64,000 bases of DNA from Carnobacterium divergens DSM 20623 (lineage in GTDB: Bacteria; Bacillota; Bacilli; Lactobacillales; Carnobacteriaceae): contig NZ_JQLO01000001.1 in NCBI RefSeq assembly GCF_000744255.1, positions 1,922,001 to 1,986,000 on the forward strand, in the 5' to 3' direction. Position 1 is the stretch's first letter. Each line of letters opens with the position of its first letter. Under the pieces are notes generated by a model. The model saw only the letters and a list, made by a program, of their open reading frames with translations. It was not told where the DNA came from and searched no databases. The position numbers and the translations under genes were made by a program. Below are positions 10,412-17,301 of this stretch, one piece after another.

Positions 10412-12040
10412 ATGATTACAGTAAGTAACGTTAGTCTGTTATTTTCAGATCGTAAATTATTTGAAGATGTTAATATTAAATTCATTCCCGGCAATTGCTA
10501 TGGTCTTATTGGTGCAAATGGTGCTGGTAAATCAACCTTCCTTAAAATTCTTTCAGGTGAAATCCAACCTTCAACAGGGGACGTTTCGATGTCAAGTGGT
10601 GAACGTTTAACTGTCTTAAAACAAAATCATTATGATTTCGAAGAATTCAATGTGTTAGAAACAGTTATTATGGGTCACAAACGTCTTTATGACATTATGA
10701 AAGAAAAAGATTCCATCTATATGAAAGAAGATTTTTCTGATGAAGACGGAATTCGTGCCGCTGAACTAGAAGGCGAATTCGCTGAGCTAGATGGTTGGGA
10801 AGCAGAACCAGAAGCTGCTGTTTTATTACAAGGTCTTGGCATTGATGAGACTCTGCAAAATAAAACAATGAGCGAATTAACTGGTGGACAAAAAGTGAAA
10901 GTGTTATTGGCACAAGCACTATTTGGCAAGCCTGATGTTCTTTTACTTGATGAGCCTACCAATGGTTTAGACAAAAAATCAATCGAATGGCTAGAAGAAT
11001 TCTTAATCAATTTCCCTAATACCGTTATCGTTGTTTCCCATGACCGTCATTTCTTAAACAAAGTATGTACACACATGGCTGACGTTGACTTTGGTAAAAT
11101 CAAACTTTATGTTGGGAACTATGACTTCTGGTTAGAATCTAGTCAATTGGCTTCACGTTTAATGGCCGATTCAAATTCTAAAAAAGAAGAACAAATTAAA
11201 GAATTACAAGACTTTATTGCTCGATTTAGTGCGAATGCTTCTAAATCAAAACAAGCAACGTCACGTAAAAAAATGCTTGAAAAAATCACATTAGATGATA
11301 TTCAACCTTCTTCACGTCGTTATCCATTCGTTGGGTTTACACCTGATCGTGAAATCGGAAATGATTTAATCCGTGTTGAAAATGTTTCAAAAACCATTGA
11401 TGGCATTAAAATCTTAGACAATATCAGCTTCTCATTAAACAAAGATGACAAAGCTGCCTTTATCAGTCAAAATGATATCGCCATAACCGTTCTCTTTAAA
11501 ATTTTAATGGGAGAAATGGAACCTGATACAGGCTCTGTTAAATGGGGCGTTACGACTTCTCAATCTTATTTACCAAAAGACAACAGTGCAGACTTTGAAA
11601 ATGGCGATTTAACCATCGTTGATTGGTTGCGTCAATTTGCTTCTAAAGAAGAAAGCGACAATACTTTCTTACGTAGCTTCTTAGGTCGTATGTTGTTCTC
11701 TGGTGAAGATGTATTGAAGAAAGTTTCCGTTCTTTCCGGAGGCGAAAAAGTTCGTTGTATGTTATCTAAAATGATGTTAAGCAAATCAAACGTCCTTGTT
11801 TTAGATGACCCTACCAACCATTTAGACTTAGAATCAATCACGGCATTAAACGATGGTTTAATTGCGTTTAAAGGTTCCCTTCTATTCGGTTCTCACGACC
11901 ACCAATTTATTCAAACAATTGCAAATCGTATTATTGAAATTTCACCAAATGGTGTTGTGGATCGTTCAGAAACCACCTATGATAATTTCTTAGAAGATAA
12001 AAATGTTCAAGAACAAGTTGCTGCGCTTTACGCGAAGTAA
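10412..12040 (+). CDS. ABC-F family ATPase, YbiT/YkpA-like
   Basis: Soluble duplicated ABC ATPase without membrane segments; members of this family act on ribosomes. It opens with MITVSNVSLLFSDRKLF and Walker A GANGAGKS (about residues 36-43), has the first signature TGGQKVKV and Walker B LLLDEPTN, a linker rich in charged residues (about 245-300), then the second domain with signature LSGGEKVR and Walker B LVLDDPTNHLD. Length 542 matches YkpA/YbiT. The first domain reads DEPTNGLD where DEPTNHLD is usual. The second nucleotide site has a degenerate Walker A region (SQNDIAITVL). AAAGAGG precedes the ATG. It is monocistronic. Whether it confers antibiotic resistance cannot be said. Confidence 0.92.
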   Translation: MITVSNVSLLFSDRKLFEDVNIKFIPGNCYGLIGANGAGKSTFLKILSGEIQPSTGDVSMSSGERLTVLKQNHYDFEEFNVLETVIMGHKRLYDIMKEKDSIYMKEDFSDEDGIRAAELEGEFAELDGWEAEPEAAVLLQGLGIDETLQNKTMSELTGGQKVKVLLAQALFGKPDVLLLDEPTNGLDKKSIEWLEEFLINFPNTVIVVSHDRHFLNKVCTHMADVDFGKIKLYVGNYDFWLESSQLASRLMADSNSKKEEQIKELQDFIARFSANASKSKQATSRKKMLEKITLDDIQPSSRRYPFVGFTPDREIGNDLIRVENVSKTIDGIKILDNISFSLNKDDKAAFISQNDIAITVLFKILMGEMEPDTGSVKWGVTTSQSYLPKDNSADFENGDLTIVDWLRQFASKEESDNTFLRSFLGRMLFSGEDVLKKVSVLSGGEKVRCMLSKMMLSKSNVLVLDDPTNHLDLESITALNDGLIAFKGSLLFGSHDHQFIQTIANRIIEISPNGVVDRSETTYDNFLEDKNVQEQVAALYAK

Positions 12041-12059
12041 CATATGAAAGTTGTGTATG

Positions 12060-12100
12060 AAATCAACAAAGCTATATTCACTAGTTTTGTTGATTTTTTA
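12060..12100 (+). terminator. Terminator of the ABC-F gene
   Basis: Perfect 11-base stem AAATCAACAAA (12060-12070) / TTTGTTGATTT (12086-12096) followed by TTTATTA. It sits 20 bases after the stop codon. Confidence 0.8.
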
Positions 12101-12254
12101 TTACGGTAAAAAAAATATTACTATCTCTAAATTCTGATTTATCTCCTATTCATTAAATTTCCAATTCCGATCTACTTAACCAAAAAAATTGTGCTATTAG
12201 TGGAATAAACGTTAAACAACTATAATTCAGTTTTTTTTTTACTTTTCAATATTC

Positions 12255-12310
12255 CTATAATAAAATAGCACAACTCTAAAAACAATTAGAGTTGTGCTAT
12301 TTTATTATAG
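12255..12310. repeat. Perfect 24-bp inverted repeat in the 12041-12404 gap
   Basis: The arms 12255-12278 and 12287-12310 are exact reverse complements with an 8-base loop. It lies between the ABC-F gene and the 3' end of the WxL cluster in a 364-base gene-free stretch. It would form a very stable hairpin in either transcript and may terminate the minus-strand WxL operon, although the T-rich tail is inside the stem rather than after it. A partial echo of its core (TTGTGCTATTAG) occurs at 12190-12201, which hints at a repeat family rather than a simple terminator. Nothing else was seen in this gap. Confidence 0.75.
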
Positions 12311-12404
12311 TATCTTGTTTTCATCAATTACCTACCTACATTCTAAATAATTTCCAACTACTTTTAACGTATTCCCCCCTATAAAAATAGTCTCCATACT
12401 AATA

Positions 12405-13436
12405 CTAGATAATATGTTTTGTTTTTTTAGATTTTTTATTCTTGATAATAAAGAATAAAATTCCAGCTACAACAAGAATAGCAATTAGCGTAATTATCAT
12501 ATAAAAATATAGATTGTCTGTTTTTTCTATCTCAACAGCTTCCTTATTTAACTTTTTGACGTCTCCTTTAATTTCAAAATTCTTTTTGAAATTCCAACCT
12601 TTTTTATCCTCCGTATTAGCTGTTAACAACAATGTATATTTCCCTGGTTTCAATTCCTGATTATCCCAAGATATGGGGAATTCGTAGCTTGAATTAGGCG
12701 CCATAGATTGATTGTCCTTTTTTGTTTCATGAAGAATCTTATCCGATCCCTCTTTGCTTACTTTTGCATCTACAGTCATTCCTGAAATAATGATTGGACT
12801 TGTATTTTGAAGTGTCGCATTTACTACCGTTCGATAATTTTGTAGTCCAGGAGTAATAGTATTTAATTCTAAGTCAGGCTCAATTTTTTTATCTGTTTCG
12901 GTTAATTTTACTCCTACTATATAGGAAAAATCATTTTTTATTTGAACATTTTTTTCTGATTCTATCTCTTCTTGTGTCATTTTTTTATGGATATAAAAAC
13001 CACCAAGCAAAATTCCATCAAATGATTTTTTGGGCATAGTTAACATGTAGTTAACTGTCTTTTTTTCCTTTGGAAGCAATACAACTTCATTCTCCCCTGT
13101 AATTAGTTTACTTATATCATAAGTTAAGCTACTATCCTTAGATCCTTTTGATTCCCCATAGTTAATAACCCCGTTACGATTCGTCGTAGCTGTGTTTATA
13201 TCAACTTGAATAGTTACGTCTTGATCACTTGAATTTTCTATTTCTAAAGAGATTTCTTGTTGCTCTCCAGCTGCCATTTTCAAATCAAAATACGTTTTAC
13301 TTTGATCAATTTGGTTTTCAGGAATAACTGCTTTAACACTATAGTTCATATCTGCTGCACTTGCTGCAGGATTTCCTATTGATATTAAAAATCCTGTTAT
13401 AATTGCAAACAAAAACAAATAGTTGTTTTTTTTCAT
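12405..13436 (-). CDS. WxL-interacting membrane protein, DUF916/DUF3324 (CscA-type)
   Basis: Membrane-anchored partner of WxL proteins. The 343-residue protein has a signal peptide (about 1-27), an Ig-like DUF916 domain beginning NYSVKAVIPENQIDQSKTYF, a second DUF3324 domain (about 155-290, with NVQIKNDFSYIVGVKL), one C-terminal membrane helix (about 308-332) and a basic tail. It is the last gene of cluster 1. A 77-base gap with a hairpin separates it from the preceding WxL gene. Its paralogue at 55063-56181 shares the same domain plan and key phrases (NATTTNRNGV.. versus NTATTNLNGV). Confidence 0.93.
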   Translation of the reverse strand: MKKNNYLFLFAIITGFLISIGNPAASAADMNYSVKAVIPENQIDQSKTYFDLKMAAGEQQEISLEIENSSDQDVTIQVDINTATTNRNGVINYGESKGSKDSSLTYDISKLITGENEVVLLPKEKKTVNYMLTMPKKSFDGILLGGFYIHKKMTQEEIESEKNVQIKNDFSYIVGVKLTETDKKIEPDLELNTITPGLQNYRTVVNATLQNTSPIIISGMTVDAKVSKEGSDKILHETKKDNQSMAPNSSYEFPISWDNQELKPGKYTLLLTANTEDKKGWNFKKNFEIKGDVKKLNKEAVEIEKTDNLYFYMIITLIAILVVAGILFFIIKNKKSKKTKHII

Positions 13437-13469
13437 TGTTATTTTCCTTTCTATATTTCATAAGAAATA

Positions 13470-13500
13470 AAACAATTAAGCCAATTCAACTTAATTGTTT
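13470..13500 (-). terminator. Hairpin between WxL gene and DUF916 gene, cluster 1
   Basis: Perfect 11-base arms AAACAATTAAG (13470-13480) and CTTAATTGTTT (13490-13500) with a 9-base loop; read on the minus strand the stem is followed by TATTTCTTATG. It follows the WxL gene stop by a few bases and could act as a partial terminator or 3' stability element, lowering the amount of the DUF916 message relative to the WxL message. The same position in cluster 2 also has a hairpin. Confidence 0.7.
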
Positions 13501-13513
13501 TATTTAAAGTTTA

Positions 13514-14215
13514 TTACATCGGAGCGTCAGTTAGTTCCCAATTAATTGTAGCGGTATAGTCTACATTGGTATCTGCCGTTCCTGGCAATACTTTCAATTG
13601 AACATTTTCATTATCATTAAGTTTTCCTGAAAACACGTCCACCCATGTTCCACGGCCAGTATCTTCTTTAGCATTCATCATCACATGAGCATCTGAATTA
13701 CTAAAAGTTACATCTTTATTTTGTGGCGCTGGAGAAATATTTTCTGTTTGTGTTTTCAAGACTCCGTTTTTAAAAGTTAGCTCTGCACCTTTCAATACTT
13801 TTGATCCAGCTGCACTTTTAAATTCAGTTGCTTTTGCTGTTAAATTCCAGCCAGCTCCTGTCCCACGTTTATCTGTAACTTGAACAAAAGGATGTTCATT
13901 CTGTGCATGATAAATCATTGTTCCAGATGCTGTTTTTTGTGTCCCAAATTCAATATTTGATACATAATCAATTGTTAGAGAACCTTCATTTCCTGTTCCT
14001 GGATTCGTTGGATCTGTTGGATCAATTGGGTCTGAAGGGTTTGGATTATCTGGATTTGTTGGATCTATTGGATTTGTTACTTCTTCTCCTGCTTCGAAAA
14101 CAATATGATTCGTTGAATTAGCCGTACTTGAAACTGCTGCTAATGCATTTGTTGATAAACCAGTCAATCCTAATAACGAAACTCCTGCAATTGCTGTTAA
14201 TGTTCTTTTTTTCAT
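13514..14215 (-). CDS. WxL-domain surface protein (small, CscB/C type)
   Basis: Secreted protein that attaches non-covalently to the cell wall through its C-terminal WxL domain. The 233-residue precursor has a signal peptide (about 1-27), a short mature strand (STNHIVFEAGEE), a Pro/Asp linker made of NPxxP/DPT repeats (about 47-75), then the WxL domain with motif 1 WNL in GTGAGWNLT and motif 2 WEL near the end (INWELTDAPM). It lies 21 bases after the sister WxL gene and is preceded by GGAGG. The linker DNA is a GGATC-rich minisatellite. Confidence 0.93.
   Translation of the reverse strand: MKKRTLTAIAGVSLLGLTGLSTNALAAVSSTANSTNHIVFEAGEEVTNPIDPTNPDNPNPSDPIDPTDPTNPGTGNEGSLTIDYVSNIEFGTQKTASGTMIYHAQNEHPFVQVTDKRGTGAGWNLTAKATEFKSAAGSKVLKGAELTFKNGVLKTQTENISPAPQNKDVTFSNSDAHVMMNAKEDTGRGTWVDVFSGKLNDNENVQLKVLPGTADTNVDYTATINWELTDAPM
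13985..14080. repeat. GGATC/GGATTTG-type minisatellite encoding the Pro/Asp linker
   Basis: Short imperfect repeats of the type GGATCTGTTGGATC, in steps of three codons, encode the (N/D)PTNP linker of the WxL protein. Such tracts can gain or lose units by slippage without changing frame, which would vary the distance between the N-terminal strand and the wall-binding domain. Confidence 0.6.
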
Positions 14216-14236
14216 TTTATTTTTCCTCCAGATTTA

Positions 14237-14890
14237 TTATTTTGTTGGTGCGTCAACTAAACTCCAATTTATTGTAGCGCTATATTCTCCAGCGAAGTTA
14301 CCTGCTGGTACACTCAATTTCACATTGCTGTTATCTAACATGTCTGCCCATGTTCCCATGCCCTTTTTCTCATCTGCATTCATTAGAACATCTGATCCAC
14401 TACCATCTGCATCCAATGTGAAGCCAAAATTTTCTGGTGCTTCTGACACATTTCCATCAGTTGTTTTCATTGTTCCTTTAGGAATTGCAAGAGTAGCTCC
14501 TTTTAATACAACTGAATTGTCTTTACTCTCTACGAAAGTGCTTAATCCTACTTGAAGAGTCCATCCTTGACCTGTTCCTCGGCGATCTGAAACTTGAATA
14601 TTTGGATTTTTTGCAGTTGCTGCATAAACTTCTGAATTTGACGAAATATCATGTGTCCCAAACTCAAATGGAGTCACATTATCAATCGTTAGAGGTCCTT
14701 CATGTCCAGTTTCACCACCTGGCTCACTAGGATCAATCGGATCAACTGGTCCAGTTGTTTCTCCTTGCTCTAGCGTTACAGTTGCTTTTGAATCAGCCTT
14801 GTCTGCTTCCTCTGCTAAACTCATTTGACTTGCTAAAGTCATTGCTCCTGTTGTTGCTATCGTTACTAATACTAATTTTGTTAATTTCAT
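14237..14890 (-). CDS. WxL-domain surface protein (small, CscB/C type)
   Basis: Second small WxL protein of cluster 1, 217 residues. Signal peptide about 1-26 (ending SLAEEA), a mature strand element DSKATVTLEQGE, a short PVDPIDPSEPGG linker, then LTIDNVTPFEFG and the WxL domain with motif 1 WTL (GTGQGWTLQ) and motif 2 WSL (INWSLVDAPTK). Its start overlaps the stop of the small LPxTG gene by four bases (ATGA), so both are translationally coupled. The role is wall-bound structural or substrate-binding subunit; no enzymatic domain is present. Confidence 0.93.
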   Translation of the reverse strand: MKLTKLVLVTIATTGAMTLASQMSLAEEADKADSKATVTLEQGETTGPVDPIDPSEPGGETGHEGPLTIDNVTPFEFGTHDISSNSEVYAATAKNPNIQVSDRRGTGQGWTLQVGLSTFVESKDNSVVLKGATLAIPKGTMKTTDGNVSEAPENFGFTLDADGSGSDVLMNADEKKGMGTWADMLDNSNVKLSVPAGNFAGEYSATINWSLVDAPTK

Positions 14891-15210
14891 GATAAATCCT
14901 CTTTTCTTATTTTTTTTATTTTAGTTAAAAATAGGATGCATCCTATTATTGATACACCTATAAGCTCTGAATGAACTATGGGTTTTTCCCCTGTTTGTGG
15001 AAAAGTTGTTTCTTTATTCGTAACATTAGAATTCTCTGATTCTACATTTTCATTATTATCCTTATTCGTTCCTTCTTCTGAAAATTCGCCTTTTATGAAA
15101 CGAATACTAGCTTGGCTCTCTGTTTCATTTACTGATACTGCTGCGTAAAGTTCTTTAGGTGAACAAATTATTCCTCCGATTATAATCATACAAAATAATA
15201 CTCTATTCAT
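14887..15210 (-). CDS. Small LPxTG-like anchored protein (CscD type)
   Basis: Sortase substrate of 107 residues. I use the ATG ending at 15210 (MNRVLFCMIII) because AAAGGAGGG lies ten bases upstream; the longer frame would overlap the preceding gene. It has a signal peptide (about 1-23), a mature strand SQASIRFIKGEF, a 30-residue Asn/Glu/Ser spacer and a sorting signal FPQTGE followed by a membrane helix and KIKKIRKED tail. FPQTG differs from LPxTG at position one, a substitution tolerated in some sortase substrates. It sits between the lectin-WxL and WxL genes, the place of CscD in csc clusters. Confidence 0.85.
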   Translation of the reverse strand: MNRVLFCMIIIGGIICSPKELYAAVSVNETESQASIRFIKGEFSEEGTNKDNNENVESENSNVTNKETTFPQTGEKPIVHSELIGVSIIGCILFLTKIKKIRKEDLS

Positions 15211-15229
15211 AAATTTCCCTCCTTTCAAA

Positions 15230-17191
15230 TTAAGAGGATGGAGTATCTTCCAATATCCATTCAAGTTCACTAGAATATTCTCCTATATAATTTGAAGGTA
15301 GAATTTCTAAAGCCAGTCCTTGATTAGGCGCCCACCCAATCTCCTGGATACTTGATTCTTGTGTAACTCCTGTTCTAACAAGTATTAACTCATTTAATTG
15401 AATGGGTTGTTTTTGATTGTCTTGATTAATATAATAGAAATCGTTTATTGTATTTCCTTCTAAAGAAGTGAATGGTTTTTTAAGCGTTACATTCAACTTC
15501 CAATCACTACCGGTACCTCTTGTATCAGATATTTTGATTGTTTCCTTAGTTGAAGAGAACAACAATTCATTTTTTAATGGTAGCGAAAATTGACCAAATT
15601 CAAAATCAGGAACATTTACAAATTTCAATGTTCCTCTAACAAGGATTGTTATTGTTTCAACATTTGATTGAGCACCTTCTTTATCAACTGCCCATACTTT
15701 CAAACTATTCGCACCCAATAATAATTCAGTCGATGAAACAGTCGCTAGATAATTGTGCTTAGTGTCTTTAGGGTCATTAATGGTCTCTTTTTCAAATACT
15801 AAAGGACTTGAATCATTTACTTGATAATATAAACTCACAGTTTCACTGTCTTTATCTAGCCAATTTCCTGTAATTTCAATATCTGTTCCGTTATCTACAA
15901 CTTTTTCTTGATTCGCACCTTCTAAAGTTATGACGGGCGCTACATTTGAAATAATAGTGTAATTAAAATTATCCGAATGTGTAATATAATTTTTCCCTTT
16001 AGCGATAACAGATTCACTTACTTCTGTATTGACAGGTACTGATTTTACTTTGACATCAAAAACAATTTTTTTCTGTTTATTTTCTACACCTAAATCTCCC
16101 AAGGGTAGATTCAATTCATTGCCTGACCAGTATGCATCTGATAAAGGAGTTTCATTTCCATCACTATCAATTGAGCGTAAACTACCTGGTAAATATTCAA
16201 TATTATCGTTTAAGTTCTTCATTACATGAACTTCTTTCCAATCTTGTTTTCCTGACTGATAGTTTACATCGATTGAATATGTTAGCTTTGCTTCAGAATT
16301 AACTGATTTATTCTGTATCGATAATCCTGTATTCTTATCTATTACCTTTTCTTCAATACTACCTTCCACTAGTCCAGGAACCTTTTCAAACACAACACGA
16401 TTAGAAGCGTAACTACCTCCAGTTGATCCAGTAAATCCCCAAAAAACTTGGTTCGTACCAAAAGTTGTATCTACATTAATCGGTATTGATACTGGGTTTA
16501 ATGACTCAAATTGATAAGTTAGTATTGAAGCCGATGCACCCCATTTAACGCTAAATTTATGCCATTGATCATTTGAAAAATAATTACTGATTGGATACTG
16601 GATATCGTTATGATTCATCCGTCTACTTCCTAGCCAAGGATCATCATACGTACTCTTTTCCCCTGGGTAATTCCAAGCCAAATGATTTCGATTTTTTGCA
16701 ATTTGACTATCAAAATCATTGTTATAATAGGTATCAAATTCTACAGCTATGGAATTACTAATCGCCAAACCAAACTCACCTTTTTTAGTTGAATCCCATA
16801 CTCCTAATCTAGCACCATCCCCCGTCCTAAAAGCTTTATTTCCGTTTGGATCTGCCTGCATCACAAACGCCATACCATCTGCTGCATCTTTACCTTTGTC
16901 TCCAAAATATAAATACATAGAGGCTTCAAAATTTTTAGTTAAATCCATCATATTATTATCCGTATTCCAAATGGCTCCTGCTTGATTTTTTTGATTAGGT
17001 GTAACTTCTACAATATCTACTAACCCTGTGTTGATAACAGAACTATTCGCTCCCTCTGGTGTTTGAAAAACATTGTCTATTTCAATTCCATTTGGTGGAC
17101 TACTAGAATTATCTGCTAAAGATTTTTCTGGATTCAAATAAAAAATGCTTATAACAGGTAATAGTAAAATTATTTTCGGAATATATTTCAC
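15230..17191 (-). CDS. L-type lectin-domain WxL protein
   Basis: Large secreted adhesin of 653 residues. Signal peptide about 1-26; an L-type (legume-like) lectin domain at about 35-270, recognised by AIWNTDNNMMDLTKNFEA, the YLYFGDKGKDAADGMAFVMQ stretch and AVEFDTYYNNDFD (carbohydrate/metal-binding Asp); one or two Ig-like modules (about 275-535); and a C-terminal WxL domain with WKL (GTGSDWKLNV) and WIL (LEWILEDTPSS). The start is GTG at 17191 with AAGGGAGGAG upstream. It probably gives cluster 1 its sugar-binding activity. It lies 19 bases before the small LPxTG gene. Confidence 0.9.
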   Translation of the reverse strand: MKYIPKIILLLPVISIFYLNPEKSLADNSSSPPNGIEIDNVFQTPEGANSSVINTGLVDIVEVTPNQKNQAGAIWNTDNNMMDLTKNFEASMYLYFGDKGKDAADGMAFVMQADPNGNKAFRTGDGARLGVWDSTKKGEFGLAISNSIAVEFDTYYNNDFDSQIAKNRNHLAWNYPGEKSTYDDPWLGSRRMNHNDIQYPISNYFSNDQWHKFSVKWGASASILTYQFESLNPVSIPINVDTTFGTNQVFWGFTGSTGGSYASNRVVFEKVPGLVEGSIEEKVIDKNTGLSIQNKSVNSEAKLTYSIDVNYQSGKQDWKEVHVMKNLNDNIEYLPGSLRSIDSDGNETPLSDAYWSGNELNLPLGDLGVENKQKKIVFDVKVKSVPVNTEVSESVIAKGKNYITHSDNFNYTIISNVAPVITLEGANQEKVVDNGTDIEITGNWLDKDSETVSLYYQVNDSSPLVFEKETINDPKDTKHNYLATVSSTELLLGANSLKVWAVDKEGAQSNVETITILVRGTLKFVNVPDFEFGQFSLPLKNELLFSSTKETIKISDTRGTGSDWKLNVTLKKPFTSLEGNTINDFYYINQDNQKQPIQLNELILVRTGVTQESSIQEIGWAPNQGLALEILPSNYIGEYSSELEWILEDTPSS

Positions 17192-17301
17192 AAAAGGCTC
17201 CTCCCTTCTCCTTTATAATAGATTTAATTTATAACCTTTTTTAGTCACCTCCTTTCACCTAATTAAGGTACTTTGTACAATAATATTTAACTTACTCAAG
17301 T

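Noticed and set aside
12255-12310. Insertion sequence end
   Set aside because: No transposase or direct repeats nearby; kept only as an inverted repeat.
13903-14121. Leu/Asp-rich plus-strand ORF
   Set aside because: Its low-complexity protein is the complement of the Pro/Asp linker minisatellite of the WxL gene; no RBS.
17205-17250. Possible short leader peptide (GTG, 11 codons) before the lectin-WxL gene
   Set aside because: The supposed RBS overlaps the start codon and the peptide has no meaningful content; the GGAGG elements are better read as the RBS region of the large gene.
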